A stretch of 64,000 bases of DNA from Actibacterium sp. 188UL27-1 (GTDB lineage Bacteria > Pseudomonadota > Alphaproteobacteria > Rhodobacterales > Rhodobacteraceae), in NCBI RefSeq assembly GCF_016901225.1, contig NZ_JAFEUL010000001.1:362773-426772 (forward strand). The letters are read 5' to 3'. The translations under genes and the position numbers were made by a program. The notes below the pieces were generated by a model, which ran no database searches, had not been told where the DNA came from, and saw only the letters and a list, made by a program, of their open reading frames with translations. This document shows, piece by piece, positions 37,774 through 45,668 of this stretch. The first letter of the stretch is position 1; every line of letters starts with the position of its first letter.

Positions 37774-39249
37774 ATGCAGATCAGACCCCTTTTGGCCACA
37801 ACCGCGTTTGCGGTGACATTGGCCAGTGCCGCTTGGGCTGCAAATGATACGATCACGATCGGTATGGCGCTTGAGCCGCCAAATCTCGATCCGACCGGGG
37901 GTGCGGCTGCGGCCATCGATGAGGTGGTCTATGCCAACATCTTCGAAGGTCTGACCCGCTTTGGCCCAGATGGCTCGATCCAACCGGGTCTCGCCGAAAG
38001 CTGGGAGATCAGCGCCGATGGCACCGTCTACACATTCACCTTGCGCGAAGGCGTCACCTTCCATGATGGCACTTCAATGGATGCCGAGGATGTCCAGTTT
38101 TCGCTCGACCGGGCCCGGGCCGAAGACAGCACCAATGCCCAGAAAGCCCTGTTCGAAGGCATCGCCGAGGTCAGCGTTGTCGATCCATTGACGGTCCGTG
38201 TGACGCTTGCTGCCCCGGATGGCAACTTCCCGTTCAAGATGGCCTGGGGGGATGCCGTGATCCTGGCGCCTGAATCAGCGGAAACCGCAGCGACAGCGCC
38301 CGTGGGCACCGGCCCCTTTACCTTTGCCAATTGGGTCCAGGGCGACCGGGTCGAGATTGCACGCAACCCCGACTATTGGGGGGAGGCTCCGGCCCTGGCC
38401 AGCGCCACATTCAAGTTCATCTCCGATCCCAATGCAGCTTTCGCCGCTTTGATGGCCGGTGATGTCGATGCCTTCCCCAACTTCCCCGCGCCGGAAACCC
38501 TGGCCCAGTTTGAGGCCAATCCGCAATTCAGCGTCATCATCGGCTCGACAGAGGGGGAGACGATCTTGTCGATGAACAACCTTTCCGGCCAGTTGGCCGA
38601 CTTGAGGGTACGCAAGGCCATCAGTCACGCCATTAACCGGCAGGAAATCATCGATGGCGCTATGAATGGCTATGGCACGCCCATTGGCACCCATTTTGCT
38701 CCGCACAACCCGGATTATGTCGACCTGACGGACGGGTCGGCCTTCGATCCTGAACTCGCCAAATCGCTACTGACAGAGGCTGGCGCCACCGACCTGAAAC
38801 TTCGCCTCGCCCTTCCGCCACCGCCCTATGCCCGCCGCGGGGGAGAGATCATCGCATCCCAGCTGCGCAATGTCGGGATCGAGACAGAGATCACCAACCT
38901 GGAATGGGCTCAATGGCTGGAACAGGTCTTTCGAGGCAAAGATTTCGACCTGACCATCGTCAGTCATACCGAGCCCGCGGACATCAACATCTATGCTCGC
39001 CCCGATTACTATTTCCAGTATGACGATGCTGAATTTCAGGGGCTGATGGAAAAGCTGAACGTGACGACCGACCTGGATCAGCGGACCAGCATTCTGCAGG
39101 AGGCGCAACAGAAGATCGCCGATGATTACGTCAACGGCTACCTCTTTCAGCTCGCCAAGACCGGTGTTGCCAATGCCAAGATCAACGGCCTGTGGGAAAA
39201 CGCGCCCACGCAAGCCAATGATCTGACCGGGGTCAGCTGGTCGGACTGA
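37774..39249 (+). CDS. Peptide/nickel-type ABC transporter solute-binding protein (SBP family 5)
   Basis: A 491-residue periplasmic binding protein with signal peptide MQIRPLLATTAFAVTLASAAWA. Family-5 features are LEPPNLDPTGGAAAAIDEVV, LAESWEISADGTVYTFTLRE and GVTFHDGTSMDAEDVQFSLD near residues 30-110. GGAGG lies 9 bases before the ATG. No permease gene follows; the likely partner permease/ATPase genes start 4.7 kb downstream at 43906, beyond several decayed genes. The substrate is not deducible; the creatinase gene between the two parts makes a guanidino or small peptide-like compound conceivable. Confidence 0.9.
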   Translation: MQIRPLLATTAFAVTLASAAWAANDTITIGMALEPPNLDPTGGAAAAIDEVVYANIFEGLTRFGPDGSIQPGLAESWEISADGTVYTFTLREGVTFHDGTSMDAEDVQFSLDRARAEDSTNAQKALFEGIAEVSVVDPLTVRVTLAAPDGNFPFKMAWGDAVILAPESAETAATAPVGTGPFTFANWVQGDRVEIARNPDYWGEAPALASATFKFISDPNAAFAALMAGDVDAFPNFPAPETLAQFEANPQFSVIIGSTEGETILSMNNLSGQLADLRVRKAISHAINRQEIIDGAMNGYGTPIGTHFAPHNPDYVDLTDGSAFDPELAKSLLTEAGATDLKLRLALPPPPYARRGGEIIASQLRNVGIETEITNLEWAQWLEQVFRGKDFDLTIVSHTEPADINIYARPDYYFQYDDAEFQGLMEKLNVTTDLDQRTSILQEAQQKIADDYVNGYLFQLAKTGVANAKINGLWENAPTQANDLTGVSWSD

Positions 39250-39309
39250 TCCGCAGCCAGGCCGGGCCGCGATGTGCAGCCCCGCTCTGCAATCATAGCG
39301 GCGGGAACG

Positions 39310-39780
39310 TTATTCCCCGGTATTGAACGCTGCGAGCATTTGATCCTCGCCAGGCGCCATCGTGATCTCGCGCACGGCTTGGCCCGTATTGAACGCCTCC
39401 AACATCAGCTCCTCACCAAGGGCCATCACGATGCGGGCGGGCGCCTCACCGGTCTCAAACGCGGCCAGCATCAGTTCTTCCCCCGCAGCCATGCGGATCT
39501 TGGGTTGTGCCGCGCCCGTCTGAAAGGCTGCCAACATCAGCTCTTCCCCAGCCTGCATCTGGATACGCCGCGTTTCTGGGCCGGTATTGAAGGCGTCCAG
39601 CATCTTTTCCTCGCCCGGCGCCATACGAATGGCGGGGCGACGCCTTGGTTTGATCATGGCCCGCTCAGCGCCATCATCCGTGGCGATTGCGGCCAGCAGG
39701 ACCGTCTCGATCTCGCCCGGCTCAGCAATGGCAGGGGCGGCAAGACAACAGGCCGCAGCGATGAAGAAAATGGGTTTCAT
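39310..39780 (-). CDS. Secreted protein with five tandem 22-residue repeats
   Basis: A 156-residue protein with signal peptide MKPIFFIAAACCLAAPAIA, then an acidic linker and five consecutive repeats of 22 residues with the core I-x-M-x-x-GEELMLxAFxTG (for example IRMAAGEELMLAAFETG). The last repeat ends at the stop codon. The repeats also show as a 66-base period in DNA. I know no family with this repeat. The start at 39780 is chosen because it gives a complete signal peptide; an upstream in-frame ATG exists at 39828. Likely periplasmic or exported; function unknown. Confidence 0.75.
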   Translation of the reverse strand: MKPIFFIAAACCLAAPAIAEPGEIETVLLAAIATDDGAERAMIKPRRRPAIRMAPGEEKMLDAFNTGPETRRIQMQAGEELMLAAFQTGAAQPKIRMAAGEELMLAAFETGEAPARIVMALGEELMLEAFNTGQAVREITMAPGEDQMLAAFNTGE

Positions 39781-40126
39781 GGGGCACCTCTGACCTAACA
39801 AATCTACGATTAGGTTTACCCATCTCATTCGTTCAAATTATCACCAAACTGGGTGAATTGCGGGGCGCATCTCAGCCGGTGTCGCGCGGCGTTCACAATT
39901 GATATGCAGCAGCCCCCGCGGCCTTAACGACCGGGCACCACAGCGATTTTTGCGGATCTGGCGACAGCTGGCCTGACACAAGATCACAACGGCCCCAGCC
40001 TACTAAATCACATCCCCGCCACAATACCCCCCAAAGGCGCGCACGACCGCACTGTCCATAATCGTTGCCCGGTTGGTCGATTTGACCCATCGTTGGGATA
40101 TTGATTGGCCTGATTGTGCCTGCGCC
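39781..40126. other. Intergenic region between the repeat protein and the next plus-strand gene
   Basis: About 345 bases between divergent genes. It contains the promoter of the repeat-protein gene. I see no hairpin, repeat or coding fragment that I can support. Confidence 0.4.
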
Positions 40127-40715
40127 ATGAAAGACATGCTGGCCTTATTTGAAAGCTGGCGCAACGCGATTTGGGCCATAGGCGCGGCCAGCGCCTTTTG
40201 TTTCTCCATTGCCACGGGTGCTAAACATCTCAGCGACGATGCCAAGGCGGACTTGGCTCTCTATCTTGAAAGTGCCCATAAAGACAGCTGGGCCTGTGCC
40301 CATTGCCTGTCATCTTGGTTTATCAAAGGCTTCACCAAACTCTGCCTCCACAAGCTTCTGGCCGTCACCACCGCTACCGGCACGAGCCTCGCCCTCACCG
40401 GCAGCATTGGCGTTTTCGCCGCTGTCCTCGCTCTCAAACCCGTTATCGCTCTAGACGAGACCGGCCGCGCCGCCCTCGACGCCAAACTCTGCGACCTCTT
40501 CCCCCGCGAAATCTATATCCACGTCGCCCGCCTCACCGAAGACCAACAACAAAAAACTCAGCTTCCTGTCCACCGCCTGCAAAGGCGGCCAAACCGATCA
40601 ATGCTGGCAGACCGCTCTCGGATTACAGCAGACAAACCCTTCGCAAGCGTCGACTTGGCACGGCATGGTTGCTCTGAAAAAACGAGATGACCTGTCTGTT
40701 CATGACGATATTTAA
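40127..40715 (+). pseudogene. Hypothetical membrane protein gene with a frameshift in an A-run
   Basis: The frame from the ATG at 40127 encodes a protein with a helix at about 8-28, a cysteine pair (SWACAHCLSSW) and a hydrophobic segment near 85-115. Protein-like sequence then switches frame at the run of six A (40551-40556). After it, the frame LSFLSTACKGGQTDQCWQTA ending DDLSVHDDI (stop at 40713) looks real, whereas the original frame becomes arginine-rich. The shift equals one extra base needed or two lost. It is therefore a damaged gene or a sequence error. No family is recognised. Confidence 0.5.
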
Positions 40716-40743
40716 CAGGCCTTTGCGGTCTCCGGAGGCAGCG

Positions 40744-41133
40744 ATGTTGGATTTTGAACGGCGATGTCGATCTGGTGACCCGACCGGCTGTACTGGTCTT
40801 GGCCATATGTACCGCGCGAGCATTCCGGTTCCCCACGACTCACGTGACGCGACGCTTCTGTTTGAAAAGGGGTGCGAGGGTGGGGACCCCTTTGGCTACC
40901 ATTACCTCGCCCTCGATCTGGCAGAGGGAATAGACGGACCTCCGAATTGGAACGCGGTGATCTCGTTTCATAATGGGTCATGCGCAAATGGTGTGGAAAT
41001 CCCGTGCATAATGCTTGATTCAATGATGTCTCTTCATCGATTTCGGGTGAGAACTAAACGATCCCCGAACGGGACCTGCCTCGTTCCGACGATAAAGCAT
41101 AGTTGCGAGGCACACCAACCGTTGCCGAGCTGA
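40744..41133 (+). CDS. Sel1-like repeat protein (short, possibly truncated)
   Basis: About 129 residues. The segment MLDFERRCRSGDPTGCTGLG followed by a glycine/cysteine-spaced second unit (LLFEKGCEGGDPFGYHYLAL) matches the Sel1-like/Hcp repeat pattern of paired helices with conserved cysteines. Only two to three repeats are present and the last 45 residues lose the pattern, so the gene may be a fragment. GGAGG precedes the ATG at 40744. Such proteins are usually exported or interaction scaffolds; no signal peptide is seen here. Confidence 0.5.
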   Translation: MLDFERRCRSGDPTGCTGLGHMYRASIPVPHDSRDATLLFEKGCEGGDPFGYHYLALDLAEGIDGPPNWNAVISFHNGSCANGVEIPCIMLDSMMSLHRFRVRTKRSPNGTCLVPTIKHSCEAHQPLPS

Positions 41134-41152
41134 CTGATCCACCGCGCGGCGC

Positions 41153-41196
41153 GTATGTATGGGATATGTATGCTTTGTGTATGGGTTCTGCATCCA
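41153..41196 (+). repeat. 11-bp-period tandem repeat, site B
   Basis: Units GTATGTATGGG, ATATGTATGCT, TTGTGTATGGG and a weak TTCTGCATCCA follow each other without spacers. The first is identical to a unit of site A at 22647. The array ends 10 bases before the creatinase stop codon on the opposite strand. Function unknown. Confidence 0.6.
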
Positions 41197-41206
41197 GTGT
41201 GGGAGG

Positions 41207-42412
41207 CTACTCGACGACGTTGAATTCGGGGCCATAGGGGTAAGCGGTGATGTCTTCGGCGCCCGTTTCGGTGATGATCAGAATGTCATGTTCGCGGTAG
41301 CCGCCGGCGCCCGGCTGGCCTTGCGGAATGGTCAGCATCGGCTCCATCGAGATCACCATGCCGGGTTCCAGCACCGTATCGATATCCTCGCGCAGCTCCA
41401 GCCCTGCCTCGCGGCCATAGTAATGGGACAGGACCCCAAAGGAGTGGCCATAGCCGAACGTGCGGTATTGCAGCAGGTTTCGCTCCGCCAGGAAGTCATT
41501 GATCTTGTGTGTAATATCGGTGCAACTGCTGCCAGGGCGCAAAAGGGACATCCCATATTCATGGGTCGCCACATTGGCCTGCCAGATCTTCAGGCTGTCA
41601 GGGTCAACATCACCCACGAACAGCGTGCGCTCCAGCGCAGTGTAATAGCCTGAAATCATTGGAAATGTGTTAAGCGACAGGATATCCCCACGCCGCAAAA
41701 TGCGGGCTGTGACGGGGTTATGCGCCCCATCCGTATTCAACCCCGATTGGAACCAGACCCAGGTGTCGCGATACTCGGCCTCGGGAAAGGTGCGCGCGAT
41801 CTCCTCTTCCATTGCATTGCGTCCCGCCGCTGCCACATCACATTCGCGCGCGCCGTCCTTGATGGCGTCGCGGATGGCGTAGCCGCCGATATCGGCGATC
41901 CGTGCACCGTCGCGGATCAGGGCGATCTCGCCTTCAGATTTGCGCATCCGTTGGCCCATGGTTTCCGGTGCGATATCAACGACTTCGCGAGGTGACAGAT
42001 GGGCTTGCAAGGCCTGTTCCACCGCCAGGGTTATATGGTCCGCTTCGACCCCCAGAACCGCCCCCGTGCCGGTGACCGAGGCGACGGCCCGCCAGTAATT
42101 GCCCCGCCGCCAGTCCGTATAGGTCAGTGCGTCACCGTGGCTCCGCCGCCAGGGCTGGCCCGCATCGATCCCTGCGGCAATTGTCACGCAGTTCGAAGGG
42201 GTTACGACCAGCCCATAGGGCCGCCCGAAAGCACAATAGAGAAACCCGGAATAGTAGGCGACATTGTGCATCGAGGTCAGCAGAACCGCTCCCACCCTCT
42301 TGTCCGCCATGATCTGCCGCAGACCCGCCAACCGCGCATCGTATTCAGCGGCGGCAAAGGGCAGGGCGGCTTTGTCGCCGTTGTGAAACCTGAAATATGC
42401 AGGACGTTCCAT
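41207..42412 (-). CDS. Creatinase (creatine amidinohydrolase), M24 family
   Basis: A 401-residue enzyme of the pita-bread M24 fold that hydrolyses creatine to sarcosine and urea. From memory of Pseudomonas creatinase, very long stretches match: FGRPYxLVVT, GQPWRR, WFQSGxNTDGAHNPVT, GYYTALERTLF, LQYRTFGYGHSFG and LSHYYGREAGLELRED. The catalytic histidine in DGAHNP is near residue 230. The N-terminal domain (about 1-160) and catalytic domain are complete. It stands alone on the minus strand between decayed genes, inside the split ABC transporter locus. Sarcosine oxidase genes are not in view. Confidence 0.93.
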   Translation of the reverse strand: MERPAYFRFHNGDKAALPFAAAEYDARLAGLRQIMADKRVGAVLLTSMHNVAYYSGFLYCAFGRPYGLVVTPSNCVTIAAGIDAGQPWRRSHGDALTYTDWRRGNYWRAVASVTGTGAVLGVEADHITLAVEQALQAHLSPREVVDIAPETMGQRMRKSEGEIALIRDGARIADIGGYAIRDAIKDGARECDVAAAGRNAMEEEIARTFPEAEYRDTWVWFQSGLNTDGAHNPVTARILRRGDILSLNTFPMISGYYTALERTLFVGDVDPDSLKIWQANVATHEYGMSLLRPGSSCTDITHKINDFLAERNLLQYRTFGYGHSFGVLSHYYGREAGLELREDIDTVLEPGMVISMEPMLTIPQGQPGAGGYREHDILIITETGAEDITAYPYGPEFNVVE

Positions 42413-42529
42413 GGTCCAAACCTCCGAAAGATGTCCCGGCGTTCAGAACAGGTCAGGCCCAGTGAAAGACCGCGCCACGGCCCCCGCCCTGGGCATAAAG
42501 TGGCGCGGTCCCGGCCCGGGCGCAAGTCA

Positions 42530-43372
42530 CTAACGAAACAGATCCAGGGAGAGCAGAATGGGGGCCAAGTCGCTGATTTCCCTGATTTTCGCCCGGCTCA
42601 GCACGGTTCCGTCTTCCAGGTGCGGCAGCAGGTCCCGGGTTGTCAGGATCATCACGATATCCAGACGCTTTTGGTGCTGCAGATAGCTGGCCAGGTTGAT
42701 CCCGATCACCGGACCCGTGCTGTAATAACGTAGCGGGATCAGCTTTTGCCACGCCATCTCAGCCTCCGCATTATCCAGCGCGGCCAACCAGCGTTTAGCC
42801 AGATCGGCATCGGGTGCGAAGCGGGTCCCCAGCCGATCGCTGAACAGGCTGCTCTGGCTGGGACCAGCCATCCATTTCAGATTATCATCGGTCTCGGCAC
42901 TGGCGGCATGCCATATCCTGCGACCTAAATCCGGGTTCACCTCAAGATGTTGGATCATATAGGCATGTTCGCGGTCATTGATCAGTGGCCACCTGACCGA
43001 TAGCAGGGCGGCAATCGACATGCCGTCGCGCACGGACCACCGCTCCCAGTTCCCGGGATTACTCTGTTCGATCAGGATCAGATCCCGCAGGGTATCGCGC
43101 GTCTCACCATGATCAAACGCCTGAAGCAGGCTGAGCGGTGCCAGCGTTGCGTTCAGGTATATCTGCCGCCAATAGCCGTCGGCGTGGTCGAAGAGGAAGA
43201 TGGTGGGGGCGTCCTTTTTGGCCTCCAGCATAACGTTGAGCATACCGCGCAAGGGCGTAACGGGATCGTGCAGCGCGCCGTCGCCGTCCAGATCGGTACG
43301 GATCCGCGACAGGTCTGTATACATGCCGATCGGTGCATAGGGGCAGCTTCCAGACATCTGAGCCCCCATCAA
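42530..43372 (-). CDS. C-terminal part of a broken hypothetical protein
   Basis: An open frame of 280 codons without a recognisable family (segments TIFLFDHADGYWRQIYLN, LILIEQSNPGNWERWSVRD, ISDLAPILLSLDLFR). Its only starts are a TTG at 43372 and later ATGs, and an in-frame stop lies 9 bases upstream. The preceding 400 bases carry protein-like sequence in two other frames beginning with a signal peptide, so this is probably the C-terminal two thirds of one exported protein of about 410 residues. It could still be expressed as a short product. Confidence 0.45.
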   Translation of the reverse strand: MMGAQMSGSCPYAPIGMYTDLSRIRTDLDGDGALHDPVTPLRGMLNVMLEAKKDAPTIFLFDHADGYWRQIYLNATLAPLSLLQAFDHGETRDTLRDLILIEQSNPGNWERWSVRDGMSIAALLSVRWPLINDREHAYMIQHLEVNPDLGRRIWHAASAETDDNLKWMAGPSQSSLFSDRLGTRFAPDADLAKRWLAALDNAEAEMAWQKLIPLRYYSTGPVIGINLASYLQHQKRLDIVMILTTRDLLPHLEDGTVLSRAKIREISDLAPILLSLDLFR

Positions 43373-43415
43373 GCGGTGTCACGATATCCTCGATCAACTG
43401 GTGGAAGGGCCCATC

Positions 43416-43767
43416 CTAAAGCACCTGCAGCAGGGCCGCCTGCGTCTTGTCATCCCCATCAGCAAACGCATCGGCATCGATTGGTCCAAAGACGGCATTG
43501 TTGCCCAGATGGCCCCGTGTCGTCGCCAGGGGCAGCCCTTCGCGCACCACAACCTCGATGGCGCGAATGACCCCGTCTATTCCGCACAACAGGGCGGCAT
43601 TGCCACCGCCCGTGGCGGCACGGCAAGATCATGCGAAAGGCATCGCGATCTGCCGTGGTTTCAAGCTGGGTAAATCGGTCATGAAGCGCGGACATAGGTG
43701 GGCTGGTTTGGGCCGGTCCTGCGATAACCGACACAAACCAGATCAGGATCGCAACGAGGATCCGCAT
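43416..43767 (-). pseudogene. N-terminal part of the broken exported protein
   Basis: From the ATG at 43767 the frame encodes a signal peptide (MRILVAILIWFVSVIAGPAQ) and about 30 more good residues (SALHDRFTQLETTADRDAF). Near 43620 the plausible frame changes to GGGNAALLCGIDGVIRAIEV and LGNNAVFGPIDADAFADGDD, which ends at a stop at 43416. The remaining sequence continues in a third frame as the feature at 42530-43372. Three frames over one continuous protein point to two indels. No family is assigned. Confidence 0.5.
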
Positions 43768-43905
43768 GGGCTTTTCCCTTCAGTTCACAAAAACGTGGCG
43801 CGCGCGGCGCCCGGTCGGTGGTCGGGTAAACCCAACCCGGCCAAACGGCGCGAGTCGGGCGGAATTCTGGTTTCCCCTACGTCGATTGCGCCGTAGCCTG
43901 CCGCC

Positions 43906-44850
43906 ATGATCCGCTATGCCGCCTCGCGTTTGCTGTCCTTGGTTCTGTCGCTGGTCGCGGCCAGCGTGGTGATCTTTGCGCTGGTGGAGGTCGTGCCAGG
44001 GGACCCGGCGGCTTTCATGTTGGGGCTGAATGCCTCACCCGAAACGGTGGCAGCGTTGCGGGCCGAATTGGGTCTGTCCGGATCGGTGGTCAGCCGCTAT
44101 CTGGGCTGGATCGGTGGCATGGTCCAAGGCGATTTCGGGACCAGCTACACGTATCGCGTGCCCGTCAGTGAGCTGATTTTACAGCGGATTTGGGTGTCGG
44201 TCCCGTTGGCGGGCTATGCGTTGATCCTGTCGACAGTGATCGCCTTGCCCATCGGCATCCTGTCGGCGGCGCGGCGCGGTAGGCCGGTGGATTACGGTAT
44301 CATGGGTTTTACGCAGTTGGGCATTGCAGTGCCGAATTTCTGGTTCGCCATGCTGCTGGTCTTGTTATTCGCGATCACCTTGCAACTGGTCCCCGCAGGC
44401 GGTTTTCCCGGGTGGGAGGCTGGTTTCTGGGCAGGTATGACAGCGCTGACCCTACCGGCCATCGCGTTGGCTTTGCCCCAGGCATCGATTCTGGCGCGGG
44501 TCATGCGGTCAGCACTGATCGAGACCTTGGGCCAGGATTACATGCGGACCGCCCGTGCCAAGGGGCTGAGCGAGGGGCAGGCGATCTGCCGCCACGGTTT
44601 GCGCAACGCGCTGATCCCGGTGCTGACGATAATCGGGTTGCAATTTTCGTTCCTGCTGGCGGGCGCGATCATCATCGAAAACGTATTTTTCCTGCCTGGC
44701 CTTGGGCGGCTGATCTTTCAGGGCATCACCCAGCGCGATCTGATTGTGGTGGAAAGCGTGACGATGCTGCTGGTCTTTGCCGTGATCACCGTGACCTTTC
44801 TGGTAGACATTGCCTATGCCGCGGTCGATCCAAGGCTACGCCGCAGATGA
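43906..44850 (+). CDS. ABC transporter permease, DppB/OppB-like
   Basis: A 314-residue permease with about six helices. The N-terminus MIRYAASRLLSLVLSLV and the inner-membrane loop near residues 195-240 (RTARAKGLSEGQAICRHGLRN) are typical of the DppB family. It starts a five- to six-gene operon; its stop overlaps the next permease in ATGA. Together with the following genes it forms a dipeptide/oligopeptide-type importer whose binding protein is probably the gene at 37774. Confidence 0.92.
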   Translation: MIRYAASRLLSLVLSLVAASVVIFALVEVVPGDPAAFMLGLNASPETVAALRAELGLSGSVVSRYLGWIGGMVQGDFGTSYTYRVPVSELILQRIWVSVPLAGYALILSTVIALPIGILSAARRGRPVDYGIMGFTQLGIAVPNFWFAMLLVLLFAITLQLVPAGGFPGWEAGFWAGMTALTLPAIALALPQASILARVMRSALIETLGQDYMRTARAKGLSEGQAICRHGLRNALIPVLTIIGLQFSFLLAGAIIIENVFFLPGLGRLIFQGITQRDLIVVESVTMLLVFAVITVTFLVDIAYAAVDPRLRRR

Positions 44851-45668
44851 GGGCTGGGGTACAGCTGTGGTTGGGTGTCCTGCTGACCGGCGCTGTGATG
44901 CTGGCAGCGGCTGTTTCGTTCATCTGGACGCCCTATGATGTGACGCAGTTGGCTATCGCGGCCAAGTTGCAGTCGCCCGGGCCGGATTATCTGCTGGGGA
45001 CCGATCATCTGGGGCGCGACATGGTGTCGATGCTGATGGTGGGCGCACGTACCTCCATCGCCGTCGCCCTGGTCGCGGTCGGTATCGGGATCACGTTGGG
45101 CGTGCCGTTGGGCCTGTGGGCGGCGGCCACGCGCGGCAGTCTGACGGACGAGATCGTGATGCGCGGCAATGACGTGATCTTTGCCTTCCCGTCCCTTGTA
45201 ATCGCGATCCTGATCACCGCAGTCTTTGGCCCCTCTGCGATCAATGCGATCATCGCTATAGGCATCTTCAACATACCGGTTTTTGCGCGGGTGGCGCGGG
45301 GTGCCGCGCTGAGCCTGTGGACGCGGGAATTCGTTCTGGCGGCTCGGGTGGCTGGCAAGCGCGGGGCTCGGATCTCGGCCGAGCATATCCTGCCGAACAT
45401 CGCCAACCTGTTGATCGTGCAGGGGACCATTCAGTTCAGCCTTGGTATTTTGGCTGAAGCAGGGTTGAGCTATGTCGGCCTGGGCACCCAGCCGCCGACG
45501 CCAAGCTGGGGCCGGATGCTGGCCGATGCGCAGACGTTTTTCTATGGCACGCCACGGGTCGCCGTGTTGCCGGGGTTGGCCATTGTGCTGATGGTGCTGG
45601 GCCTGAACCTGATGGGTGACGGGTTGCGCGATGCGTTGGATCCCCGGTTGCGGAAGACGGTGCAATGA
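44847..45668 (+). CDS. ABC transporter permease, DppC/OppC-like
   Basis: A 273-residue permease. The family hallmark LLGTDHLGRDMVSMLMVGAR near residue 48 is present, followed by five helices, the loop FVLAARVAGKRGARISAEHI, and LSYVGLGTQPPTPSWG near residue 205. The ATG at 44847 overlaps the previous stop; the frame is open further upstream within the DppB gene, which is not used. The stop overlaps the ATPase start. Confidence 0.92.
   Translation: MRAGVQLWLGVLLTGAVMLAAAVSFIWTPYDVTQLAIAAKLQSPGPDYLLGTDHLGRDMVSMLMVGARTSIAVALVAVGIGITLGVPLGLWAAATRGSLTDEIVMRGNDVIFAFPSLVIAILITAVFGPSAINAIIAIGIFNIPVFARVARGAALSLWTREFVLAARVAGKRGARISAEHILPNIANLLIVQGTIQFSLGILAEAGLSYVGLGTQPPTPSWGRMLADAQTFFYGTPRVAVLPGLAIVLMVLGLNLMGDGLRDALDPRLRKTVQ

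Noticed and set aside
40548-40558. Programmed -1 frameshift at the A-run
   Set aside because: The needed shift is +1 or -2, and the heptamer is not in the phase required for -1 slippage.
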